DNA of 64,000 nucleotides from Rhodospirillaceae bacterium MC! (GCA_002632265.1 NQOV01000011.1:102566-166565); one strand, 5' to 3'; counted from the stretch's first letter, positions 25,683-34,525 are shown. Made by a program: numbers and translations. The notes: a model not told the origin generated them from the sequence alone.

Positions 25683-26504
25683 ATGACAAACTCTATTGCT
25701 AAATCGTTTTCCAAGCATTATCAAGCGGAAGTTATTTTACAGTTTCAACAAATGGGATCTCGTTTACGTAACACCGTAAGATCGCAAAACAATGTTCGTG
25801 GAGCGTCGACCACTTTCCAAAAAATTGGGGTTGCTCAAGCTACAACTAAAGGACGTGATAGTCAGATCTCGCCGATGAATGTTAGTCATGAGAGCGTTGA
25901 ATGTATGCTTGAAGACTACTATGCTGGCGATTGGGTTGATAAATTAGATCAACTTAAACAAAATCATGACGAATTGCAAGCCTTGGCAAAAACAGGAGCT
26001 TACGCCTTAGGACGTAAAACCGATGAGCTTATCATTAAGGCCCTATCGAAAGTTGCTCCCCTTAATACAGGAGCAACAACAACAGGTATGACCCTAGATA
26101 AAGCTCTAGAATGTTTTGAAGAAGCTGGCAACTCGAACATCCCAGATGATGGACAATCTTTTGTAATTGTTGGCTGGCGTCAGTGGGCCGAGTTGTTGCA
26201 AATTCCACAGTTTGCCAGCACAGATTACATTAGTGATGATCAACTACCATTTAGTGGTATTCAAGCTAAACGCTGGCTTGGAGCATTATGGATGCCCAAT
26301 TCTGATCTTCCGTTAAAGGGTAATGTTAGAACATGCTATTGGTATCATAAACATGCGGTAGGACATGCAATCGGTCAAGAAATCACAACCGATATCACAT
26401 GGCATGGCGACCGTGCGTCGCACTTTGTGAATTCTATGATGTCCCAAGGTGCTGTAGCAATTGAACAAAATGGCATTATCGCTTTCGATTGTAAAGAAGC
26501 TTAA
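25683..26504 (+). CDS. Major capsid protein (podovirus type)
   Basis: The 273-residue protein matches the layout of short podovirus capsid proteins of the family seen in BPP-1-like phages: SKHYQAEVILQFQQMGSRLRNTV at the N-terminus, the Q-x-x-S-P-M-N region (DSQISPMNVSHESVECMLEDYYAGDWVD), the spine helix LDQLKQNHDELQALAKTGAYALGRKTDELI, and the C-terminal WHKHAVGHA-like segment (YWYHKHAVGHAIGQE) followed by VNSMMSQGAVAIEQNGI. It would form the icosahedral shell. The ribosome site AAGGATATAAACAT is clear. The frame is complete and undamaged. Confidence 0.85.
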   Translation: MTNSIAKSFSKHYQAEVILQFQQMGSRLRNTVRSQNNVRGASTTFQKIGVAQATTKGRDSQISPMNVSHESVECMLEDYYAGDWVDKLDQLKQNHDELQALAKTGAYALGRKTDELIIKALSKVAPLNTGATTTGMTLDKALECFEEAGNSNIPDDGQSFVIVGWRQWAELLQIPQFASTDYISDDQLPFSGIQAKRWLGALWMPNSDLPLKGNVRTCYWYHKHAVGHAIGQEITTDITWHGDRASHFVNSMMSQGAVAIEQNGIIAFDCKEA

Positions 26505-26524
26505 TTCTTTCATAGTTTTCCCTA

Positions 26525-26585
26525 ACACACACCTTACACCTTACATCCCCTTACACCTTACACCCCCTTACACCTTAAACATCCC
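26525..26585. repeat. C-rich short direct repeats between capsid and next gene
   Basis: Repeats of CACCTTACA and CCCCTTACA fill the gap after the capsid gene. Confidence 0.75.
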
Positions 26586-26624
26586 CATTATTAAACAATT
26601 ATTATTTATAAGGAATTTACCCCC

Positions 26625-26870
26625 ATGAAAGATACTCACAATTTATCAGTATTAGCCTATTCAAATGGTTTCGCTTTATGGTTATTTAAATCGGATCTTG
26701 ATGAAGCTACCTTTAAAACATCTTTAACAAAAGAGTTTTCACAGGTTAGTTATATGTTAAGCAAGAATGATGAAATCGTCGTGATAACAAGTGATGATAA
26801 ACATATTAATGTTGTTGTAACATCCGTAGATCGTAAAAATAAAAGCGTTGTCGTAGCTTTAAAACCTTAA
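26625..26870 (+). CDS. Small hypothetical protein in the virion module
   Basis: The 81-residue protein has a regular alternation of hydrophobic and polar residues (LSVLAYSNGFALWLFKS, DEIVVITSDDKHINVVVTSVD, SVVVALKP) that suggests a small beta-rich fold. It lies between capsid and tail tubular protein A, where T7-like and BPP-1-like phages often carry a small head-completion or decoration gene. I do not recognise the family. A ribosome site (AAGGAATTTACCCCC) precedes the ATG. A perfect 11-base-pair hairpin follows the stop. Confidence 0.6.
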   Translation: MKDTHNLSVLAYSNGFALWLFKSDLDEATFKTSLTKEFSQVSYMLSKNDEIVVITSDDKHINVVVTSVDRKNKSVVVALKP

Positions 26871-26890
26871 AGTTCTTCACTAACACAAGA

Positions 26891-26920
26891 GCCATGATAA
26901 TCTTCACAAATTATCATGGC
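26891..26920 (+). other. Intergenic hairpin before tail tubular protein A
   Basis: GCCATGATAAT and ATTATCATGGC form a perfect 11-base stem with an 8-base loop. There is no T run, so it is more likely an RNA-processing or stability hairpin than a terminator. Confidence 0.7.
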
Positions 26921-26944
26921 TTGACATATGAAAGATATTAACAG

Positions 26945-27532
26945 ATGAACAATCTTACAAATCTCGATATTAACCCCGTATATTTATGTTCTCAAGCCTT
27001 AATCATGCTCGGAGCATTGCCCATTAATTCCTTTGATGAAGGAAGTGTAGAATCCGAAGTAGCCTCTACTTTGTTTGCTACCATTTATAACCGTCTCTTA
27101 AGTGCGTCCAATTGGAGCTTTAGCGAGGCCCAAGCTTGTTTGCAAAATCCCCAAGCAAGGGACATATCAGGAAAATATAGCTATAGCCTGCCCTATAATT
27201 TATTGCGTTTGCAATCGGTTGGCTATCACGATCCTAAAGAGAATCGCACAGATTACGAACTTGTGGGCAAATGGCTTAAGATCGATTCGCAAAAGGTTGC
27301 CATATCATACTTCGCTCGTGTGGATTGTAGCGATTTACCTGATTGGTTTATCTATACAGTGGTTACCACTTTAGCCAGCGAATTTTGCTTGCCAATTACA
27401 GGTAGTCCAAGCCGTACCAACGAACTCCGTGCCATCGCCCTTAAAGCCCTAGAAGACGCCAAATTACTCGACAAACGCCAAGAACCCAACAAATCCCTAG
27501 ATGCAGGTTACGAACTCATAGACGTACGTTAA
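26945..27532 (+). CDS. Tail tubular protein A (adaptor)
   Basis: The 195-residue protein matches T7 gp11-like adaptor proteins, which form the ring between portal and nozzle. Features are LCSQALIMLGALPINSFDEGS at the N-terminus, RLLSASNWSFSEAQACL around residue 55, the SYSLPYNLLRLQSVGY block, and LASEFCLPITGS followed by a long C-terminal helix. The length is typical. It is followed by the nozzle (tail tubular B-like) gene after 83 bases. Reading frame intact. Confidence 0.87.
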   Translation: MNNLTNLDINPVYLCSQALIMLGALPINSFDEGSVESEVASTLFATIYNRLLSASNWSFSEAQACLQNPQARDISGKYSYSLPYNLLRLQSVGYHDPKENRTDYELVGKWLKIDSQKVAISYFARVDCSDLPDWFIYTVVTTLASEFCLPITGSPSRTNELRAIALKALEDAKLLDKRQEPNKSLDAGYELIDVR

Positions 27533-27615
27533 ACTGCTGACTAAATACTTTTTTATTTTCTCACTTTCTCATTCTCACTTTCTCATAACATTTTAGATAT
27601 AAGGATATTATTATC

Positions 27616-29598
27616 ATGCCTAGATATTTTGAACAAAAAACATCTTTTAGTTCTGGTCAGGTTTCGCCCGATTTAATTGGTCGGAGTGGAATCAAAGCTC
27701 ACAATGAGGGCATGCTAGAATTGAAAAATGTCTATATTAAACCGTCAGGAGCAATTCAAAGACGATACGGAACATTTTTTGTCTCTAACTTTTCTTCCCA
27801 TGCTCGTTTAGTACCGTTTTCCATGGGTGGGATTCGTGGTTTAATCGGTATTACCATGGAAGGGCTTTGGATCAATGAAGAAAACGGTATTGTTGTAGAA
27901 TATGAAATGGATCATTTAAGCGAATTAGTAGTCGATCAGTTATCCATTACCTATAACGATAGTCGCATATATATTGCCAATCCGAATTCTCCTTTGATGT
28001 ACATTGAGTTTAACCCCATGTATCTTGACGCTAGCACCTTAAAAAAACGTTGGGTTTTTAAAGAGTTAGAGTTCGAAACACGTGGATTTCGCACATTAGA
28101 ACCCACACGCAAAGCCCCTAAAGGCACAACTCTTACCTTAAGCGATACCCAGACCATAGACTCCCAAAGCAAAGTTCCCATATATAAGATCACATCCAAC
28201 ACGCCATTTTTCATCTATCGTCATACCAACTCCAACACGTTCATATATTCTAAGGATGATTGTTCCTTTCAAATATATGAATATATTGATCCCTATACCG
28301 TTCACGCCTTGTTTCAAGGAGATCTTAAGGGTAAAACTAGTTTAAATGATACGGAGTGGGATTATTCGGCTTTTTCCAATGCTTACGGATATCCTGCAGT
28401 GGTGGGCTTTCATCAAGGACGCTTAGTCTTATCAGGCAATAGCGAAGCTTTATCCACAATATGGTTTTCAAAAAGTGGCAATCCTGAATCCTTTGATTAC
28501 GGTACAGGTTTAGACGATGAAGCTATCGATGTTAACCTTGCCGATGGGCAAATGAATATTGTGAAATCTTTAGTTTCATCCACTAATTTAATTGTCTTTA
28601 CCACTAATGGGGTTTGGTCGATTACAGGATCTCCGATTACGCCGACAAATACCAGTTATAGTCTACTCACAAGCATTCCTACCTTTTCTTCTGTTCAACC
28701 TTTGCAAATGGAAAACAGTTTTATTTATGTTGGTGGAGATTCGAATATTTATCAGCTAACGCCCTCTCTTGATGGTTTATTTAATGCTACTAATTTATCC
28801 TATGTCTGCGGAGATCTCATTAAGAATCCCCGAGATATGTGCTATGATTCAAGACATTCCTTATTACAAGTAGTTAATGAAGATGGAACTCTTGCGGTTA
28901 TGTCCTACTATAAGGATTCGCAAACGGTGGCTTGGTCCACATGGGAAACTAAAGGCAAATATTACGGCATAGCTAGGGTTAATGAAACAATGTATTATTG
29001 TATTATTCGCTCCATGGTTAATCTTGAAGTGGGAGGCGAGAATCTTAAGCTAGATTGCCTATGTTCGCCCTATTCCTTAAACGAGAATATGCCTGTTGTT
29101 CAAACATACATTAAGAAGATGTTAAGCCATAGCCAAAATTGGGAGATTCCCGTATATGAAACTGACTTTCAATATAATTCCTTAGGTTCGCTTAATCTCG
29201 ATTATTATAGCCCTGACGATAGCCAAAATGATTTACTCTACCAAGGTAAATATTTAGGCTTATCCTATGATGTCTCAATAAAACCCCTGCCCGTTTCTGG
29301 TGCAGTGGCTGGAGCAAGCGTTCAAGGGGGAAGATTAAGAGTAGTATCGGCGACCTTTAGATTACAAAATACTTCCCTTTTATCCATAGAAAAAGAGAAT
29401 AATAAAAGTTATAACGTCCCTTTAAATTATCTCGAAAAAAACCCCAATAGCCAAAACGTCGAATATAGCGGAGATGTGAAAGTCAGCTTACTTGGATGGA
29501 AAAAAGGTGCATATAAACCCTCATGGCACATCAAAATTAGCGAACCTACGAACTTCTGCCTAATATCAGTTAACACTAATATAATGGCTTCCAGTTAA
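27616..29598 (+). CDS. Tail tubular protein B-like / tail nozzle protein
   Basis: The 660-residue protein starts with the segment FSSGQVSPDLIGRSGI...LKNVYIKPSGAIQRRYGTFFV, a hallmark of podovirus nozzle or stabilisation proteins of the BPP-1 type. The middle contains TFIYSKDDCSFQIYEY, GYPAVVGFHQGRLVLSGNSEALSTIWFSKSGNPESFDYG, and beta-propeller-like blades (VWSITGSP, ENSFIYVGGDSNIYQLT), which are common in this family. Such proteins form the hollow nozzle below the adaptor ring. The frame is complete. The next gene, a fibre, starts 70 bases later after a good ribosome site. Confidence 0.85.
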   Translation: MPRYFEQKTSFSSGQVSPDLIGRSGIKAHNEGMLELKNVYIKPSGAIQRRYGTFFVSNFSSHARLVPFSMGGIRGLIGITMEGLWINEENGIVVEYEMDHLSELVVDQLSITYNDSRIYIANPNSPLMYIEFNPMYLDASTLKKRWVFKELEFETRGFRTLEPTRKAPKGTTLTLSDTQTIDSQSKVPIYKITSNTPFFIYRHTNSNTFIYSKDDCSFQIYEYIDPYTVHALFQGDLKGKTSLNDTEWDYSAFSNAYGYPAVVGFHQGRLVLSGNSEALSTIWFSKSGNPESFDYGTGLDDEAIDVNLADGQMNIVKSLVSSTNLIVFTTNGVWSITGSPITPTNTSYSLLTSIPTFSSVQPLQMENSFIYVGGDSNIYQLTPSLDGLFNATNLSYVCGDLIKNPRDMCYDSRHSLLQVVNEDGTLAVMSYYKDSQTVAWSTWETKGKYYGIARVNETMYYCIIRSMVNLEVGGENLKLDCLCSPYSLNENMPVVQTYIKKMLSHSQNWEIPVYETDFQYNSLGSLNLDYYSPDDSQNDLLYQGKYLGLSYDVSIKPLPVSGAVAGASVQGGRLRVVSATFRLQNTSLLSIEKENNKSYNVPLNYLEKNPNSQNVEYSGDVKVSLLGWKKGAYKPSWHIKISEPTNFCLISVNTNIMASS

Positions 29599-29668
29599 GA
29601 GCGTAACTCTCATCAATCATAAATCAATAAAACCAACAAAACCAACATTAATTTTTAGGAGAAATATT

Positions 29669-31009
29669 ATGAGCAACTATAATACAATGGTCAACGATGT
29701 ATTAAATGAATACAGTGTAAGCTATACAGCAGACGGGATTAATAATAACTTTTATTTTCCTTTCCATGAATTATATATGGATCACATTCAAGTATTTGTA
29801 AATTCTGTTTTGCAATATCCCTTTGATTCTCGAGCAGGATATTCGGTAAAAGCCCCTTATACGGTACAAGGGGGATTTATTACCTTTAACAATATCCCTA
29901 AAGCAGGCAGTAAAATTTTAATTTGCGAGAATGTAGCCTTTAAAAAGATTGTGAATTTCTTTGCCTCGTCATCTTTTACCGCAAAGGATCTGAATGCAGA
30001 GTTTGACAATATCTATAAAATTCTAGGAATCTTAAATGCCAACAGCATAAAAACCCTACGTATTTACAATAGCGATTCCGTTCAAGATCTAGCAGATTTA
30101 CAAGACGGCGTAATCATGAAAAATGGCAAAGACGTTATCACAAAAAACTTTGATGTAGATAACATAATGGCTAAATTAGACGACGTTTCCCATAAATACG
30201 ACGATATCAAAGTCCTATTAATTACCGCCTTTAATAAACTATCCTCTAGCGGTGGCGGGACTGTGATAAAAAATGCTCTAGTATCGCAAAACAACTTAAA
30301 CGATGTAATAGATATTAAAGAAGCTCGTAAAAATCTCGGTTTAGGCGATGTAGCCACCCTAAATCAAATAACATCCGCCCAAGTCGATGATTCCCTAGTA
30401 AAGCAAAATTTAGCCAACATATCAGATACCGCTTTAGCACGCCAGAATCTCGGCTTAAGCGATCTAGCCACAGTTTCCCAAGCGGATTTAATAGTGCTAA
30501 TAGACCAAAAGATAAACGACGGATTCACAGTCCCAGTCATATCCGTAGGTATTTATAGCGTCAATAAAGATATAGATATGAAAGTTGATCTACATTCCGA
30601 TAGTTACCAACAAATCCAAATCGCCAGCCATACCTTTCTTTCATCCCAACAAGATCTCCTATTCGTAGATGATAATAATTACTCCATGCACATAGGAGTA
30701 AGTGGCACATATACCATAAATGGCTTTATTAGTATGCACGGAGCTTATAACGTAGTAGCAAAAATAGAAGCAAGACAGCAATCAGATTCGGCTCTAGTAG
30801 ATAGTTTTGTCTCAAATCACATTAATTCCAACCTAAAATATTCAAGCCCAGGAGTCTGCATGTTCAACGAAATTCTTATAGTAAACGAACCCGTAACACT
30901 CCGCTTATTTCTAATGGGCGATAACTCTAAAAACAGTAGCCTAATGCTAGACTCTCCCCTAGACACCGACTATGTAGGTAAGTTCACCATCCAAAAAATT
31001 CTCAACTAG
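29669..31009 (+). CDS. Tail fibre protein with T7-fibre-like N-terminus
   Basis: The 446-residue protein begins with a particle-binding domain like that of T7 gp17 (residues 10-110: YTADGINNNFYFPFHELYMDHIQVFVN, then KAPYTVQGGFITFNNIPKAGSKILICENVAF and FTAKDLNAEFDNIYKIL). A coiled-coil-prone middle carries fibre repeats (ARKNLGLGDVATL, ARQNLGLSDLATV), and the last 150 residues look like a beta-sandwich tip of the C1q type. It would recognise the cell surface. Its presence, intact, argues that released particles still need to bind cells. The stop codon lies two bases before hairpin array B. Confidence 0.85.
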   Translation: MSNYNTMVNDVLNEYSVSYTADGINNNFYFPFHELYMDHIQVFVNSVLQYPFDSRAGYSVKAPYTVQGGFITFNNIPKAGSKILICENVAFKKIVNFFASSSFTAKDLNAEFDNIYKILGILNANSIKTLRIYNSDSVQDLADLQDGVIMKNGKDVITKNFDVDNIMAKLDDVSHKYDDIKVLLITAFNKLSSSGGGTVIKNALVSQNNLNDVIDIKEARKNLGLGDVATLNQITSAQVDDSLVKQNLANISDTALARQNLGLSDLATVSQADLIVLIDQKINDGFTVPVISVGIYSVNKDIDMKVDLHSDSYQQIQIASHTFLSSQQDLLFVDDNNYSMHIGVSGTYTINGFISMHGAYNVVAKIEARQQSDSALVDSFVSNHINSNLKYSSPGVCMFNEILIVNEPVTLRLFLMGDNSKNSSLMLDSPLDTDYVGKFTIQKILN

Positions 31010-31011
31010 TT

Positions 31012-31142
31012 AGGATTGTGATAAATGGGCTAATTAGGATTGTGATAAATGGGCTAATATGCACCTTAAACTAGGGCTTATGTAGACGTGAGTACACGTC
31101 GCCCTAGTTTAAGGCACATCTTATCCCATTTCTCCCAATCCT
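31012..31142 (+). repeat. Hairpin array B: short duplicated left end plus full type I unit
   Basis: A 23-base copy of the left arm (31012-31034) precedes a full unit (31036-31142) with inner arms CACCTTAAACTAGGGC and GCCCTAGTTTAAGG around TTATGTA and GACGTG-AGTA-CACGTC. The outer arms pair with few mismatches. Confidence 0.9.
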
Positions 31143-31144
31143 AA

Positions 31145-31290
31145 GGGATAGTGTTAAATAAGTTAGGGTGGATTTTGGATTGGGGCTTATGTAGACGTGA
31201 GTACACGGCGTACCGCTTACAGGCACATCTTAGCCCATTTCTCCCAATCCTAAGGGTTGCGGATTGGGATAAATGGGGTAATCTGTGTTT
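31145..31290 (+). repeat. Hairpin array B: chimeric unit and partial unit
   Basis: The unit at 31145-31251 has a type I left core (GGGGCTTATGTAGACGTGAG) but the type II right inner arm GTACCGCT, the reciprocal of the hybrid in array A. A partial left arm follows at 31257-31290. Confidence 0.8.
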
Positions 31291-31335
31291 TATGAATTAT
31301 AACTCAAGGAACTACTAAGGATAAAAGGAGGTTAA

Positions 31336-32844
31336 ATGTATTGTTTGAATTTTTATGATTTTATGTATGAGTGGTATGAACAACAAGATCTCTTGCCCAT
31401 ACCGCCACATCATAGTAAGATATCAGCATGGTTGGATGAAGATCTAAGCCATGCAAGGAAGTTACTCATGGCCTTTCGTGGAGCAGGTAAATCGACGGTG
31501 GTTGGTTTGTTTTGTGCTTGGTTGTTGGCAAGAGATCCCAATTGTCGGATTTTAATTATCGGAGCAGAGTTAAATTTAGCTAAGAAAATGCTTTCCAACA
31601 CAAAAAGAATCATAGAAAGTCATGAGGCTTGTCAGTTTTTAATTCCAGAAAAGAAAGAAATATGGTCCAATGAGCAAATTATAGTTAATCGTACAAAAGA
31701 ATGGAGAGATCCGTCATTACTGGCTCGTGGTGTTAGATCCAACATTACAGGCACAAGAGCCGAATGGATCATATGCGACGATGTGGAAGTGAAAACCACT
31801 TGCGATACTGCACGAAAAAGAGAGAATCTCCGAGATCTCTTAAGTGAGTGTGAATATATTCTCACACCAACAGGATCGCAATTATATGTTGGGACGCCCC
31901 ACACATCCCAATCCATATATGCCAACGAAAACACCGTATTATATGAAGAGAATCAACCCTTTTTATCTGGCTATAACCGTTTAGTAATTCCCCTAATTAA
32001 TGAGCATGGGAAAAGTGCATGGGAACGACATTTCAGCATGGAACGTATAAGCCAACTTCGTCAAGCCAACGGCGAGGCCAAGTTTAAAACTCAAATGCTA
32101 TTGCAATTCGTAGATTATAGCGAGGCTACTCTTAATTCATCCTTACTTGGTATTTATAATGAAGATCCACAAGTATATATTAGCAATAACGCTACAAATT
32201 ACACTTTATTTTCCCAGCAACTCATGGGGGTATCTTGCTGGTGGGATCCGTCTTTGGGCTTATCTGGGGGCGACGGTAGTGCGGTGGCGATTGTCTTCCA
32301 TGGGGAAAACGGAGCTAATTTCATTCATCGAGTCCATTACATATCCTTTAAAAAGGATGTTTCCAATTCTATCCAACATCAGATTATGGAAGTGGGGAGC
32401 TTAATAAGTCAATATCGTTTACCGTCCATTCACATAGAGCAAAATGGAGTTGGCGGATTCATACCGTCTTTATTGCGTGAACATTTGGCTAAATTGGGAA
32501 TTGCTTGCTCGGTGGTGGCGGTTCATAACACTAAGAATAAACAAGAAAGGATAATCTCAAATATGGGCGAGCGTTTATATGCAGGTAAGATATTTATTCA
32601 TGAACATCTACAAAAAAGCCGATTTATGGAAGAGATCCAAATGTGGAACATGAAAGATAAATACGCCAAAGACGACGGACTCGACGCCGTATCAGGATGT
32701 TTAAGCTTAGCCCCCATGCCTTCACAAGTATCTAAGACCATGAGCAAAGATAAAAATGGTTTCATTGCCCCCAAAAAAACCTACAAAAGCACCCAAGCCC
32801 ATAACTCTCAAGTCATCGCCCCCACCAATTTTACCCCCCTTTAG
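31336..32844 (+). CDS. Terminase large subunit (T7 gp19-like packaging ATPase/nuclease)
   Basis: The 502-residue motor protein has the Walker A-type motif AFRGAGKST near residue 49, the Walker B region EWIICDDVEVKTTCDT near residue 145, and a C-terminal nuclease part with acidic residues (SCWWDPSLGLSGGDGSAVAI around residue 305; HIEQNGVGG; KDDGLDAVSG near the end). It would pump DNA into procapsids through the portal and cut it. The strong ribosome site AAAGGAGG supports the ATG at 31336. No small terminase gene is recognisable, as often happens because these are poorly conserved. The last 40 codons are strongly C-biased. The frame is intact. Confidence 0.88.
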   Translation: MYCLNFYDFMYEWYEQQDLLPIPPHHSKISAWLDEDLSHARKLLMAFRGAGKSTVVGLFCAWLLARDPNCRILIIGAELNLAKKMLSNTKRIIESHEACQFLIPEKKEIWSNEQIIVNRTKEWRDPSLLARGVRSNITGTRAEWIICDDVEVKTTCDTARKRENLRDLLSECEYILTPTGSQLYVGTPHTSQSIYANENTVLYEENQPFLSGYNRLVIPLINEHGKSAWERHFSMERISQLRQANGEAKFKTQMLLQFVDYSEATLNSSLLGIYNEDPQVYISNNATNYTLFSQQLMGVSCWWDPSLGLSGGDGSAVAIVFHGENGANFIHRVHYISFKKDVSNSIQHQIMEVGSLISQYRLPSIHIEQNGVGGFIPSLLREHLAKLGIACSVVAVHNTKNKQERIISNMGERLYAGKIFIHEHLQKSRFMEEIQMWNMKDKYAKDDGLDAVSGCLSLAPMPSQVSKTMSKDKNGFIAPKKTYKSTQAHNSQVIAPTNFTPL

Positions 32845-32923
32845 GATTGCTAAAATTCTCTAAGATGTGGATATGCTTGAAAGTATGTGCTTGAGTATGA
32901 TCTTGAGTATGCTCTTTAGTAAG

Positions 32924-33601
32924 TTATTTTGAGTTTTTCTGGTAGGCTTGATCCATATGTTCTTGACAGTAAGGCGAATCAGAAATAGACGGCTCGCCAC
33001 AGAAATGGAATTCGTAATCATCAGGATCGCCGATGGGCCAGTGGCACTGGCTGGATTTTATGTTATGTAATTGAATTCCTTTGCGTTTTTCTTTGATCTT
33101 CTGGCTTTTCTTAAAGGCTTGGATGTCAATGGACACATGAATCTTAGATTTATCACGTGGTTTATTTTCGATTATCTCAAGTTCATGTTGTGGAAGACTA
33201 TCCATTAACATGGATTGTATATTCTTACTTTCAGCAAAGGATTTCTTTTTTGGCGGACGTGGAACGATATCAGGATGTTCAGTTTTATGATGATGTTCTT
33301 TTTTAGCCTTTTCGACAATTTTAGGCTCTTCTTTGGGCGGTTGTTGTTCTTTTTCCTTTTCCTTTTCCTTTTCTTTAGGAGCGGATTTCTTAGGGCTTTG
33401 TGATTCTTTAGCACTAGGAGGATTCTTAGATGAAAGCTGACGTTTAGTTAAATTCAAGCGGTGGACTTTACCCACGACCGAATTTTTAGTAACGCCTAAA
33501 AGTTCGCCAATTTCTACAGTTGGTAAACCTTGCGACCAAAGTTTTTTCAGTTGTTCAACACGTTCGGAAGTCCAAGTATTATTAGGGGGAAGAGCTGTCA
33601 T
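32924..33601 (-). CDS. gcrA: GcrA-family cell cycle regulator
   Basis: GcrA binds RNA polymerase holoenzyme and methylated GANTC promoters to control S-phase genes in alphaproteobacteria. The 225-residue protein has the N-terminal DNA-binding part WTSERVEQLKKLWSQGLPTVEIGELLGVTKNSVVGKVHRL, a long Lys/Glu/Pro-rich linker, and the C-terminal sigma-interacting part with CHWPIGDPDDYEFHFCGEPSISDSPYCQEH. Length and ends are typical; the linker has KEKEKE repeats. It lies on the opposite strand between the terminase and the internal-protein gene, which is an unusual place for an essential regulator. Confidence 0.93.
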   Translation of the reverse strand: MTALPPNNTWTSERVEQLKKLWSQGLPTVEIGELLGVTKNSVVGKVHRLNLTKRQLSSKNPPSAKESQSPKKSAPKEKEKEKEKEQQPPKEEPKIVEKAKKEHHHKTEHPDIVPRPPKKKSFAESKNIQSMLMDSLPQHELEIIENKPRDKSKIHVSIDIQAFKKSQKIKEKRKGIQLHNIKSSQCHWPIGDPDDYEFHFCGEPSISDSPYCQEHMDQAYQKNSK

Positions 33602-33855
33602 TCGTACATTGCCTTATGCTAAGTGTGAAAATAAGTGTGATATATATTATATCATAAAAAAAGACTATCACAAGCCTTTTTTTGTGTTTTTTATCTTTTT
33701 TCCTAAGGCATTGAGTTTTTAGATCTTTAACCAATAGATATTCAAGGAGTATGTAATATGTAATATCTCATTTTAATGGCTGGATTGTTGCCATTTTTAT
33801 CCACTACCAACAATCATTTTTATTAATTTTTCCAAAAAGTACAGGAGAATATATT

Positions 33856-34368
33856 ATGGCTGATTTTTTTTCAAGTTTTAGTTCAGGTTTAGGAAACGCC
33901 CTAAGTGGTGCTTTAGCAGGTCTGATAGTTAACACACTCACAGACAAAAACGACAACAAAAAACAAGCAAAAGATTATTATCAGGAACGACGAGACCAAG
34001 AAAAACGTCAAGAGAAACGCCAAGCAGAATTGCGTCAGTTTGTCGACCGAGCTAATCTCGCACAAGATAATTTATTAACAAGCATTAATAAATCCAACGA
34101 TCTACTAGAACGCAAGTACGATCAAACACGCAAGGAGAATCTAGATAGTTCCAAAAAACGTCTAGCCACTATCCGAGCTTATGCAGGTCTGCACGGTACA
34201 GCAGGAACAAACGCCATTCGCAACCAGTTGGAAAACGTTCAAGACCAAAACAACGACAAGATCTCCGATCTTAAATATAACATTAAACATCAAATAGACG
34301 CCAACGCCGACAAGTTTAAAAGCTTCATGGCCAATCAGAAGTTAGATTATAAAGGACTGCTTCTGTAA
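33856..34368 (+). CDS. Putative internal virion / DNA-ejection protein
   Basis: The 170-residue protein has a small glycine- and alanine-rich hydrophobic N-terminus (SGLGNALSGALAGLIVNTL) followed by long charged helices with coiled-coil character (YYQERRDQEKRQEKRQAELRQF; LLERKYDQTRKENLDSS) and a conserved-looking IRAYAGLHGTAGTNAIRNQ. This resembles the short internal core proteins of podoviruses that line the portal and help eject DNA, such as those near gp14-gp15 of T7. The assignment rests on architecture and position next to the terminase. The ribosome site is AGGAG. It is the last phage-type gene on the right; gcrA lies between it and the terminase. Confidence 0.6.
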   Translation: MADFFSSFSSGLGNALSGALAGLIVNTLTDKNDNKKQAKDYYQERRDQEKRQEKRQAELRQFVDRANLAQDNLLTSINKSNDLLERKYDQTRKENLDSSKKRLATIRAYAGLHGTAGTNAIRNQLENVQDQNNDKISDLKYNIKHQIDANADKFKSFMANQKLDYKGLLL

Positions 34369-34375
34369 AAAGTAG

Positions 34376-34440
34376 CGTAAAAAAGCACTTACTTCCGTCT
34401 CTTTTATCCTGCGTCCTTAAGTGGGGCTTATGTAAACCTG
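34376..34440 (+). repeat. Decayed half hairpin element after the internal-protein gene
   Basis: AAAAAAGCACTTAC, GCGTCCTTAAG and GGGGCTTATGTAAAC follow in the same order as the left half of the hairpin at 56588-56698, ending in the TTATGTA core; the right half is missing. Confidence 0.6.
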
Positions 34441-34525
34441 TTAAAAAAATCTTGCTTATCTTTCATATTCATAATATAATTATGTTTATGAAAGATAACT
34501 AAAGATATTTAAAGGAGATTTTATA

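Noticed and set aside
33215-33403. Phe-rich plus-strand ORF
   Set aside because: It is the antisense of the Lys/Glu linker of GcrA.
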